Below, in pieces: positions 49,228 through 59,394 of a DNA stretch of 64,000 nucleotides. The notes under the pieces were generated by a model. That model was not told where the DNA came from, did no database searches, and saw only the letters and a program-made list of their open reading frames with translations. This DNA comes from Beroe forskalii. Lineage: Eukaryota; Ctenophora; Nuda; Beroida; Beroidae. The stretch is from the NCBI GenBank assembly GCA_011033025.1, contig WFMF01000081.1:1-64000 (forward strand), in the 5' to 3' direction. How positions within the stretch are numbered: the first letter of the stretch is position 1; each line of letters begins with the position of its first letter. The translations under genes were made by a program, and so were the position numbers.

Positions 49228-49635
49228 GATCAGCGCTGATCGGCGCTGATCGGTGCTGATCAGCGCTGATCAGCGCCGATGAGGAAAAATGGCGTTTACA
49301 AAGGCTCTTATGCAGGTGTTTTGGTCGGCGCTGATCAGCGCTGATCAGCGCTGATTTTAGGCCATCAGCGCTGATCGACGCTGATCAGCGCTGATTGATC
49401 GCCGATCAGCGCTGATCAGCGCTGATCGGCGCTGATCAGCGCCGATCAGCGCCGACGACCGCCGATGAGAATTTTGAAATTTCTGATCGGCGCTGATCAG
49501 CGCTGATCGGCGGTGTCGCTGATCAGCGCTGATCGGGCCCGATCAGCGCTGATCAGCGCTGATCAGCGCCGATCAGCGCTGATCAGCGCCGATCGGCGGT
49601 GGATCGGCGCTGATCAGCGCTGATCGGCGCCGATT
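49228..49635. repeat. 10-bp palindromic array GATCAGCGCT
   Basis: Runs of GATCAGCGCT and GATCGGCGCT, broken by two short unique inserts (near 49285-49325 and 49355-49375). Each decamer junction is self-complementary (TCAGCGCTGA and GCTGATCAGC), so the array can form hairpins in many registers. Confidence 0.95.
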
Positions 49636-51865
49636 GCAAAGTCAACATCTGCCGGAGTTGCTAAGTGGTGAAAGCTCGATACAAAGCCTCATTACCAGAC
49701 AAACTTATAGGGTGCTGGGGGACATTTCCTGATAGTGGTAGAAGAATATCTCCCACTACCTCGAGATACTATAGGTCTCTTCCTGGTGAATCTGCATGTC
49801 CTGCGTTGCATCTAGATGTCTGAAGTCTGTGCCAACAGCAATCAGGACCCTGCGGCTGCTCCATGTAGCTGATAGCACACTAATTTGCATCATCAACCGC
49901 CTGATAGAGTGATAAATGCTTTTCCCATGTGGGACTTCCTGCGTAACGTTAAATTTTCCTGGATATTCGGGCTGGCTCATGGCTCATTGCCAATAGCAGT
50001 GGATCCTTCGCAGGAAAGCTAGCCTTTCTTTGAGAAAGAAGCTGGTCCAAGAGTATCTTGGTCTGCATCCTGTTGAGGTAAGACTGAGGTAGTCCAAACC
50101 TTTTGGAGCTTCCTTAGCTGTTTCCTATTTCATTACAGTTGCCTGACGATAGAAAGCTATGATAATATCATTCTTAGTGGGGTCTGAGTGATTTGATATG
50201 AACAATAGCAATTAACATTTGCCTGATCATGTAAAATAGATCCTGCATGAAGAAGAGATCGTAAGATTAATCAAAACTTCATGAGCGCTGGAAAAATGGA
50301 AAACTGGATAAAAAGAAAGAATACTCCTCTCAGAAAAGAAAATGGGTGATCCTAGTGTAGAATGATCCACTGATGTCCTCTTCACACTATCACAGGAAAA
50401 TCAAGAGCGGGATCAGATCCAGAGAAGATGGTGATGTCTCACATCAGGAAGGTGACGAGGAGGTTGGGGGTGAAGGAAGCTTTGAATGGAGCTACCGATG
50501 CGGGGTGCAGGATTATGAGTCCTGGTCCTCCTGGAGCAATAGCAGGGAAGAAGTGAAGTGAAGAAGTTCCAGATGGTGGGATAGGGTAGCAACGATAGGA
50601 GAGGCTCTGCAGCGTAAGGATTCGGGGTGTTGCAGAAGCTGGTTGAGATTCAAGATTCACTGCATCTGGTGTGGAGGATTCAAGAGAACTTGATTGGATG
50701 TCTCAGGAAAGTTGTAAAGCCCGAACTGGTTTGACTGGTTATTATTCCTGGTTTTTTGGAGTAGCTATTTGCTAAAGCCACCATGAGCACTTGTTGTAGT
50801 TACAGCCTGGTGCGTATATCTCACTGGCTGCCTGCTGTAGGAACTTTGTCTGGAACTCGCCTTGTCAGTAAATCCTACTTCATTCAGCCTGTATCGTGTC
50901 GCAAGCTGCTAAGTAAGGGGTTACAAGCTGGGTAAAAACTGATGTAAGAAAAACTTGTGCTATAATCTGCCTAAGTTCAGAAATACTGCAATGAGTCAAG
51001 TCTGAAGTTGAATCACGAAGAGTTTAAGTGACCAAACAACAAAATAATACTAGCGGCATACTACACCAGCAAAGCCATAGTAGATGACTATGAAAGTAGC
51101 TCTGTGTCTCCTTTTATTGTCAGCTCTGAGAGTCCTTCCCATTGACTGTTGCAACAATGAGAGCACCTGATAGGGTTATGAGGGGGGATTAGAGCCTGAG
51201 CTCAGCCTGGTAAGTTTTTGTCTGGATTCAGGATCTCCAGTCCATCGTGGATCTGGGTTGAGACTGAGATTCGCCGAGTTCTTTCGAGTCGGGAGCTACT
51301 AGTGCCTGTTAATCCAACAGCCTGTATCCACTACGTCGGCCACTGTCGACCACATCCTCATTGGACCTAAGTAATGTAGGGTTGGGGGGGTTTGAGCTTA
51401 AGCTCAGCCTGGTGTGTTTCTGAGGTTCCATCCCAGTGCAGAAACTGGATGGAGAGGTTGGAGGGTCTTGAGGAGGTGCAGCTACAAGTGGTAGATGATC
51501 CAGTCTCAAGGGAGTCTTGCGCCCGCTTCGTTTAAAACAGAGTTGTTATCACACGTTGAGGTGTGCTCCGCCAGAGGGCTTGAGGAAGATTGCCTGGAGC
51601 TGAGGTTAGCTATCCTGAGTTTCCTGGGTTGGTTGGAGTGGCTAATCTCCCCTGTAGCGAAGGGACTCCGTGCAAAACAAGTCGTCTCTCCGCACCCTCC
51701 GTTGGAGCCACCCGGCCTACACCACGTGGAGGTTCGGAAGGGATTTCGTAGGCCTAGCTAACGCTTATCGGCGCCTATCGCCGCGCGCAAAAGAAGGCTC
51801 TGGTTAGAGTAAGGTGTCATGTCTGCCCTTCGGTGGACCATGGACGCCTGAAATAAAAATGGTTT
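49636..51865. other. No recognised gene; possible old retroelement material
   Basis: Several open frames of 60-90 codons exist (for example minus 49756-49980, plus 51495-51761) but none matches a family I know. A phrase with CTCAGCCTGGT recurs near 51205 and 51400. Composition is less AT-rich than flanks, so decayed coding sequence of a transposon is possible. Confidence 0.35.
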
Positions 51866-53653
51866 GATTCCTAAGCCCGCATAGGTGTGCGTACGCGCGC
51901 TACGCAGACAGGGATATACGTGTTTAGCAAATGGTATGACAACTTTACGTTGCCAGGGCCCTTGCACGCGCCCCGACTCGCTTTTGAAAAAATATGGGGC
52001 ACACCGGGGGATATCAGTGAGTAAGTGCACAGACATATATGGTGAGAAAGTGCATTTAGCCAAATTTCAGAGATACCACCCACCCCATATTGCAGTTACT
52101 CACAATAATCCAATTAATACTAAGTGATTTTGAAAAATTTTTCAGGCACCACCCCAAAATATCGGCTAATTTGACTATTTAGACAGTTATGACAGAATTT
52201 TATTTCAACAAAATGCAACATTCTGATGAATGGTAGATTTTACACGCTAGATCAGATCACTAAATACAAATTTCTGCCTTGATATAATAATAAAAGTATA
52301 ACTTTCTATTGGTTCACTAATAGTTAATACACCCGCTTAAACTATAAAATAGTGATAGGATAGGGATACTTAATATATATTACATGTATTGATAGCAATA
52401 TGATCCCTACCATGTTAGGAATTTTTAATTTATTTTCTTATTTCTATAGTTCATAGAAGAAATTATGAAAAAAATTATTATTACCCTCCCGTGGCTCAAA
52501 CTCCAGTGTGATAATTATCGATATATCACTCCTTTATAGGACTACTGAACGGTGGCGGAATAATAGAGCAGAATATCGTTAAATAAATTGCTGATTTTAT
52601 GAAGGAGCACTCGAAAATCTATAAAAACGTTGAATTCAGACGAGGGTTTAATAATACAATTAACAAACTCATGGATCGTGTGATATCGAAAATTGTCAAA
52701 CTCGGCTGACGTGTGATAATTTTCGATATAAAAAAATCGTACATTATTCACGAGTCACGACAAGCTTTTTATCATAAACTAGAGCGTATTACATACGTTG
52801 AATCTCAACCATAACAATGATTGTATGGATCTGCACACAAGAAGACAATAATAATTGCAAATTATGAATATTTAATAACCTAACCGTTTGATTTTATTAT
52901 GGGAAAAACTGTTGATTGTTGAACATTCAACGAAAAAGTACACGCACAACTTCGCACGGTGACGAATAGAAAGTCAGACTCAGTAGGTATGGACGTGAAG
53001 ACGACAGAAAGCCGTATCAAAGTATCAATTCTGGGATTGGCTGGGATTTGAAAAACATTCTAATATCATTAAAGTTACTGTTACCGTTCAGTATTTTGTC
53101 TCCAGACCGGCTCAGTACACGATCATTATCCGCGCCAAGTAGACTGTATAGAGAGTATAGAGATAGTAATGCTGGTAATGTAGGTAATATGTATGTATGA
53201 TACGGTGTAATCGTGTAATCAATATCTAAATGAACTGGCTAGATATAGTTCTAGATATAGTTCTATAATAAGTTCTGACTTCAATTTTGAAATACAATCA
53301 TATACCACATCGAAATGCTTTGAAATACCTATATTTTCATCCCGACAAAGCTACATATATTGCGGTTTTGCTGCACTTTCTCACAAATGAGTAAGTGATA
53401 TTCGCCATGACCTGGGGACACCACCCATTTTCCAAGAATTCCCTATGAGTAACTGCAATGTGAGTAACTGCATTTCTGAATTTCGGAGCACGACTACCAC
53501 GTGAGTAAGTGGGCATAAGGTCTGTGCACTTACTCACTGATATCCCCCGGGCACACAATGTATTTGCTAAGCACGTATATCCCTGTCTGCGGCGCGCTTC
53601 CCCGTAGAGAAGCGCCGCGCGCGCGTACACACACCTTTGCAGGCTTAGGGAAC
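51866..53653. mobile_element. Inverted-repeat element (1.8 kb)
   Basis: Left arm about 51866-52100, right arm about 53430-53653: CCTAAGCCCGC pairs with GCAGGCTTAGG, and GCAGACAGGGATATACGTG and GGGGGATATCAGTGAGTAAG are inverted copies. The right arm has an extra GC hairpin (53590-53625). The centre (52100-53430) is AT-rich and without a gene. Confidence 0.78.
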
Positions 53654-54029
53654 AATGTTTGTCGTTTGGCAACCAATACTGTATACGCGGGCTTTGGAAA
53701 CTTGTCTGACGTAGTAGGAATTATCCTATTATGCACAGTGGCCGAAGGCCCTCAGTGTTTAAAATTGCATTAAAAACCGAGACCAAGGCTGAAATTCCAT
53801 TGCAGATGTTTGTACTTTTAACTTTTTACGAGTTATTAAACCGAATTATGCACCGACCTTACTCGCAAAATGGGGATATCTTTTGACAGAAGGAGTTGTC
53901 TGACGTTGGCAGACCCTCTCGAGAATCAGCGCCGCGCGCTAGCGTTAGCGGGTCATACATTGTACGACAACAGAAGGAGATATTCTAAATTATCATATGA
54001 AGCTAAAACTGGTTCTACTGTGTGAAATA
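53654..54029. other. Unassigned, with two GTCTGACGT copies
   Basis: CTTGTCTGACGTAGTAGG near 53700 and GTTGTCTGACGTTGGCAGAC near 53899 resemble the ends of the GC-rich foldback at 39825. No exon. Confidence 0.4.
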
Positions 54030-54350
54030 AATTATTGCACACTGAAATCTGCTTTCCTAATTCCTCCCTGAATGTATAAGGAATTATTGGAATAAATTAC
54101 CAGTTTATGTGAAGAATTCTGAGAATCAGAGAATGCTAATGATTTTAAAACTAACTTGCAAAGTTTCAAGAATGATTGTAAAGAGAGCTCTGACCATAAC
54201 TTTTGGGAGGTTTCAAACTTAATCATTGATAAAATAGAAGGATGTAATTACATGGATAATAAGAAAAAGTTTAATAATTATCGGATCGAAAATCCTTTTG
54301 TAGCTGAGAAAAAAGGTATTAACATCTATAAAACCAAAGTACCAGTTTAG
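54030..54350 (+). pseudogene. LINE reverse-transcriptase C-terminal remnant
   Basis: In one plus frame RNYWNKLPVYVKNSEN, and after a frameshift near 54125 ENANDFKTNLQSFKNDC. The W-N-x-L-P followed by an F-K-x-x-L-x-x-F helix is the usual end of non-LTR element ORF2 proteins. Too short to name the family. Confidence 0.55.
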
Positions 54351-54540
54351 ACTATTACAAAAACTTTCATATATTATTATTAATCTTATTTCAATCAGGA
54401 TACTATCCAGTTCCACCCCAAAGTAAGTAAGTAAGTACTATCCAGTTTTTTTACTCATTCTCTCATTACTGTAATGTTATATATTACTGTTATGTTATTT
54501 ATTACTTTTTGAACTTAACAATACTATCATACTTAATACT

Positions 54541-54970
54541 ATTTACAATCAAATTTGAGGATGATTAACATTCACACGGAGATCCTGAAGATGGAATATT
54601 ATTAAATTCCAGAAACTGTCAGTAGATTTTGCGTGGTTGTGTGAAATTGTTAGATTCATTCCATTCATTATCAACATTGAGTTTCACTCGTATCTCATTC
54701 ACTTGATATCATGAAGGATCACATTAAAGATCATACTTAATGATATCATAATCTCAGAATGTTGTGTCACACTTTGTGGAGTTCCTGAAGAAGAGATATT
54801 TTATCTCGAAACTGACAGTTGAATAGTGGTGCAAAGTGTATGGGTTTGATTTCATATTTGAGAATTTTTGTGTTTCACTGAAATGATCAATCACTTCAAA
54901 CACTACTAATTACAATCAAATTTGAGGATGCTTATGATTACAGCACGGAGATCCTGAAGACGAATTTTGA
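54541..54970. repeat. Direct repeat with GATCCTGAAGA motifs
   Basis: ACAATCAAATTTGAGGATG plus ACGGAGATCCTGAAGA occurs near 54547 and 54912; a related GAGTTCCTGAAGAAGAGAT lies near 54779. The layout resembles LINE 3' tails but the source is unknown. Confidence 0.6.
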
Positions 54971-55457
54971 CTTATGTTTTTTAATATCATTTTCAAAACT
55001 TGGGTGAATCTGTTGTTATAAATCAATTCTCATATTGTTACATTTTCTATTATATGACTTATAATCCACAATTTGGTTGGACCAATGGTGATTCTCAAGT
55101 CTATGACAGGTATTTCCTTCAGCAGCAACCCAACTTAATTTCTGACTGTAACTGAAAATTTCTATGGCAGGAGTTCTATCCTGTTGATTCACCCAGTTTG
55201 CATTATGGGTTATTTATTTATTTACAGTTTATTTTATTGTATTTGTATATATTGAAAATTTTAAATGTGTTGGTTCGGCAGTTCGTTACGCTCCAAAATT
55301 CCAAAGATCATGACACGAAATTCTTCAATCTTCATCTTGTATGTAACATCGGCAGCCTAGTAACATCCAGAACGTCCTATTGGGAAGCCAATAGGACATG
55401 TCAATAGCAGTTAGTAAGATGTGTGTCTTATGGTTGTTGCACCATCTGTTTTTCCAG
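54971..55457. other. Unassigned sequence upstream of the CRIB gene
   Basis: No convincing exon. A polypyrimidine tract and AG directly precede the first identified exon at 55458. Confidence 0.4.
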
Positions 55458-55522
55458 TTTATGGCAGATGTAAGTGCTGTAAACACGTTCTTTGATCCGG
55501 AACATTACTGGACTATGAATGA
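55458..55522 (+). CDS. CRIB gene exon A
   Basis: 65 bp from acceptor TTTTTCCAG to donor GA/GTAAAT. Encodes FMADVSAVNTFFDPEHYWTM then N plus two bases of a Glu codon. The Met two codons in could be the start. The phase fit to exon B is the main support. Confidence 0.6.
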
Positions 55523-58500
55523 GTAAATGACAATATTGCTCCCTAAACTGACAAGTTTAAATGGGTTGGTAAATACTGTGTCATGACCTTGACATGATAA
55601 TGAGGTTCACTGAACCATGAAACAATCTGGTAGTATTTATCTAAACCAATTTGTGAAGCTGGTTTTGGTTCGATGCTTCTAAAGCCCTTACATCAATCCA
55701 GGTTTTATCAACTAGGTGCATTGAAGCACAAACTCAATAAATAACATAATTATGAAATGGTAGGGTGCCCTTCATTCGACAAAAAGATTCAAGAAAGATA
55801 TGAGGTATGGGCAAAAAAATAATTTGCAGAATTCCTGCTCCGTTTCAATACATCTCTTTTTCAGGGATGTTCGACTGGAGGAGCAAGAACTACCGTTGGT
55901 ACTGAGTGGCTACAGACGCCGTGAAAATGTGGCGGTCAAGAGTGTGAGTTTTGATAAACTTTTTGTTATTCATGGGTGTAATTATTATATGTGTGATTTG
56001 CTAGATCCTTCGTTCCAAAATTCTCCCCTGAGACTGAAGAATGGTGCATTTGGTTTTAAATGCATAGGCCTGACAAGTTAGCCCACTGTGAAGTCGTAAA
56101 CATTGACCCAAACAATAATTCAAATTTTAATAATGATATGTTTCACATTCCGCTTGGTACTTCAGAAAGCTGCAGCCTCCAAGTCTTCCAACAGACAGAG
56201 CAGATTGTTCAGCATCAAACAAGCAGCACCCCTCAGAGCCAGGTACACAAATCTACATACCAAATTAATAGCAGACTATATTTTTTATTTCAAAATTCCC
56301 CGGTTGGAATAAAGGTTAGGCTGGTTGCCAATCCTGTGCGAGCGAAGCGAGCACGGTAGCTTTTGGTTGCGAGCGAGGTGCCGCGAAGCGGCGCCGAGCG
56401 AGCTGCAGCAGGGGTCTGGGGGCGCAGCCCCCAGCGGGGTCCAGGGGCAGAGCCCCTGGTGGGGGGTCTAGGGGGGCGAAGCCCCCCGGAAAATTTTTGC
56501 TAAAAATGTATAATTTTGCAGGGTTTTCCTTCATTTGAGCAAGAAAATATCCGAGATTTAAACAGCGTGTTTCATTCAAAAATCTCTAATTTTTTTGATT
56601 CAGAAGCCCCGAGTAGGCTACACATTATGTAATTCATAATTATTTCCACCTGACAGACAAAATTTGAATCACTTACTCACTGCTCACTATTCTTTTACTC
56701 AACCAATTGATGAATTGTAAAAGTAAATGTTCATGTTTCAAAAGATCAATTGTGTGTCAGGCTTATAACTTAATAACTAACAAATATAATCAGCTAAAAG
56801 GCTGTCGTTTGATATATTACTATCCTAAAAAAATGGAAGCACAGATTTTTGTTTGATAAGCGAGTCAAACGTCACCTTTACTCATACACAGGAGTTCGAA
56901 AAACAAATTTCAGGCTGAATATTGATCATGATTTAATTTTGTCTATGTGTCGCTGTATCTTGAATACGAATATTAGATATACTCCTGGTTTTTATTTCTA
57001 ATTGGATTTTTGTTTTTGTTAAAATTAAGTCCACTCCTTAAAAGTTAAAACTCGATCAGATCATGCCGACTGGAAGTGCAACCACCGCTTTAGAGAGCTT
57101 ACAAGTTGCTGCTCTCAGCAGCAGTGTTTTACTACAGCTCACCCTCAATAATCTAATCAGCTGCAACCAGGATCGCAACCAGGATTGTGAGAGAGTTTCC
57201 AGGATTGTAAAGCTTCACAATCCTCCGAAAAAAAAATAAAAGTTGGGTTGCTCTGGTTGCGCTAGCATGGTCCATGGAATTCTGGACATATGCTGGATAT
57301 TATGAGGGAAGTAGATAGACTACGCATATCCTTCTGCAGTAATTATTAAAGCGAGAAGGTGTAATATCATAATATGAATGATACCAACGTAGTATGTACG
57401 TTATTCAGTGTTTCTAATCCTGACTAGTGCTAAGAATAAATGGGAATTTTATGCATTGCATACTGATGGTGATACAGTGAGTAGCAAACTATGATTGCAC
57501 GTTTCACTCTCCATTTTTGAAAACTGACTGATGTAACAGTAAAATTGTAGCTGCACACCTAATTTTAAGTCGTTAAATTCTGAAATTTCATGGTTGCTTT
57601 AACAAATAATGTTGCCCAGCTAGGATTGCCAGGATTGCAGGTTATTCCAACCGGGCAAAATTCAAATTTTACATGAAATATTTTTACAATGTCATTCAGG
57701 TTAAAACATTCTGCCCTTTCTATAATGAACTACCTGCTGCCAGCTGAACTAGATCCCGGTATTGGTCAAAATAAACCTTGAAATTTTTAAACTGAACCCT
57801 GGTAAATCATATTTTTTAAATAAACCCTGGTATTCTCCCTGACTAATCCTTGGTATTTTGCCCACTTCCTCAGGTTGGATAAGTCTGAGATCTCGCAGCC
57901 GAGTCAGTTTAACCACATCTCACACATGGGACCTTACGATGGGAACAGGATACTCCAAGATATTCCTCAGGTAATGACCGTGGTGTCCCGAGCTAGATGA
58001 CACAGCGCAACGTCCAGGGGTTATGCTGAGTATTATCCTTTTCAAAAGTAGCGCATTTTTGATTTTTTTAAAAGGAAGGTTCAAAGGATACCTTATTAAA
58101 AACACCTTCCGTTATTTTTTGTGTAATACTTCTGTAATATTTGTGTATAATATATCCCCATCAGCGTGGTGTTTCGATATCGTTTACGCTGCGCAAGGAC
58201 TTAGTTTATGCCGCGCAGCAACCTGGTGTTATGCAACGTATTATCTTTTCGTGTTCATGCTCACCACGGGACTATCCGCTGGTTGTGCCAGTGGGTTGGT
58301 GTTTTTGCTTTATCTGATTCTGCAAAGAAAGATTCAGAGAAACTATAATTAAAAAACAACTCTTCTTCCCCAGGCCCAGCAAGACCCCTCCCTCCGTCGG
58401 TCCATGACCGCAGGTACTAGTTACAGCAAGCTACCGCTGTCCGCCCGATCCAATGAATCAGGTCGGTGTGGGTTATCTTTCCTTGATTTCTTCAGCTGTG

Positions 58501-59394
58501 ATAAATGAGAACGTAGTTAGTCACTTCAAGTGCTAGTCAATTCGAATGCTACTCACTTCAAGTTTCTGATCAAGTGTTTCGCTGGTGCCAATTATGTGAC
58601 ATGTAATGTTCGTATTTAATAACATTTTGCTGATTGAGGTGACTGATTAGTGTATCGGGTTGTACAGTTCTTGTAGGACGAAAAATCTGCAATCAGTTCC
58701 AAAAAATTTAATGTCCTATTTCATATTTCAAGCATGTTGACAAATTTTTCAGGGTTGGACTCTGTTGGGAAAGTAGAACGAGCCTCCAGCTCCGTCACTG
58801 ATCTCCAAAACTTCCGGTACAAACCGCGTGACTCACCACGCGACTTATCCACGCGTGATCTATCCTCACGCGATATATCCACACGTGATTTATCCACACG
58901 AGACCTATCAGCGCGTGACATGTTGTCACGTGATTCCTCTTTCCGGGAACCGCCTGTTTCTATTGGCGGAGAGTCGCTGCTCACGCGTGAGTTCTCACGT
59001 GACAGTATAGCGTCACGTGACCTGGGCCCGATACCGATCCGAGAACCCTCCGACAAGGAGTTCCTGCAGGACGAATCGGATGGAGCGTAAGTGAATATTT
59101 CAATTACACTTCAGTAAAAGTTGTTCATAAAAATGATTACATGATAAGTAAGGAATAGGGTGACAACAAAAGTATTAATGTAACCTATTTTCCATGGTTT
59201 CCTGTTCCTCTCAAATTCTCCCCTCTTCCACCTAAACTCCCCCTCTCCCCATATAAAACTCACCCCTCAGGAACTCCCAGGAGATGATGCTGACCTCCCC
59301 CACCGTGTCCTCCCTCAAGAACTCTGTTCTGGGTGGGCTAGCTGAGGAACAACTCGCGTTCCTCAAGATAGGCGGCGGCGATGATAAGCAATGA
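55458..59394 (+). CDS. CRIB-domain Cdc42/Rac effector, resembles MRCK C-terminus, seven exons
   Basis: The seven exons join in phase and end at TGA 59392-59394. From the Met in exon A the protein would be 286 residues. The CRIB motif ISQPSQFNHISHMG (about 79-92) is complete, with the conserved I-S-x-P, F, H and H-x-G; the following PYDGNRILQDIP and the Ser-rich RRSMTAG resemble the C-terminal tail of MRCK (CDC42BP) kinases. A basic RRRENVAVKS and KSSNRQSRLFS stretch precedes CRIB. Residues about 158-225 are a Ser/Thr-Arg-Asp repeat, probably disordered. CRIB motifs bind GTP-loaded Cdc42 or Rac and place effectors at the membrane. No kinase, coiled-coil, PH or convincing CNH exon was found upstream, so it is either a stand-alone CRIB protein starting at exon A or the tail of a gene with far-off exons. 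Confidence 0.75.
55865..55943 (+). CDS. CRIB gene exon B
   Basis: 79 bp from acceptor TTTTTCAG to donor AGT/GTGAGT. Encodes DVRLEEQELPLVLSGYRRR and ENVAVKS. Phase 0 at its end. Confidence 0.75.
56166..56242 (+). CDS. CRIB gene exon C
   Basis: 77 bp from acceptor TACTTCAG to donor CCAG/GTACAC. Encodes a basic, Ser-rich segment (KAAASKSSNRQSRLFSIKQ) and ends two bases into an Arg codon. Confidence 0.78.
56310..56490. repeat. GC-rich hairpin cluster in intron of the CRIB gene
   Basis: Successive hairpins: GTGCGAGCGAAGCGAGCAC, GTGCCGCGAAGCGGCGC, GGGGGCGCAGCCCCC, GGGGCAGAGCCCC and GGGGGGCGAAGCCCCCC. Very unlike the AT-rich flanks. The GGGTCTGGGGGC motif links it to 7480-7935 and 28395. Confidence 0.85.
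57874..57970 (+). CDS. CRIB gene exon D (CRIB motif)
   Basis: 97 bp from acceptor TTCCTCAG to donor CCTCAG/GTAATG. Encodes LDKSEISQPSQFNHISHMGP and YDGNRILQDIPQ, the complete GTPase-binding motif. Confidence 0.92.
58374..58461 (+). CDS. CRIB gene exon E
   Basis: 88 bp from acceptor TTCCCCAG to donor TCAG/GTCGGT. Encodes AQQDPSLRRSMTAGTSYSKL and PLSARSNES plus one base of Gly. Confidence 0.83.
58753..59086 (+). CDS. CRIB gene exon F (Ser-Arg-Asp repeats)
   Basis: 334 bp from acceptor TTTTTCAG to donor GAGC/GTAAGT. After a Ser-rich start, about eight to ten copies of S/T-x-R-D-L/I follow with a 15-bp period, then a Pro/Glu-rich end. The unit contains palindromes such as TCACGCGTGA and TCACGTGA. 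The antisense strand is also open, reading related SRVDKSR units; I regard that as a by-product. Confidence 0.87.
59271..59394 (+). CDS. CRIB gene last exon
   Basis: Acceptor ACCCCTCAG, then 124 bp to TGA. Encodes NSQEMMLTSPTVSSLKNSVL and an acidic-basic end GGGDDKQ. The Ser/Thr-Pro site (TSPT) is a possible phosphorylation site. Confidence 0.83.

Noticed and set aside
50373-50660. Overlapping frames (62 and 73 codons)
   Set aside because: Acidic or Pro/Ser-rich text without recognisable domain; cannot support a gene.
58721-59056. Antisense 111-codon open frame over the CRIB gene
   Set aside because: Explained by the palindromic coding repeat of exon F; the sense strand has fitting splice sites and phases.
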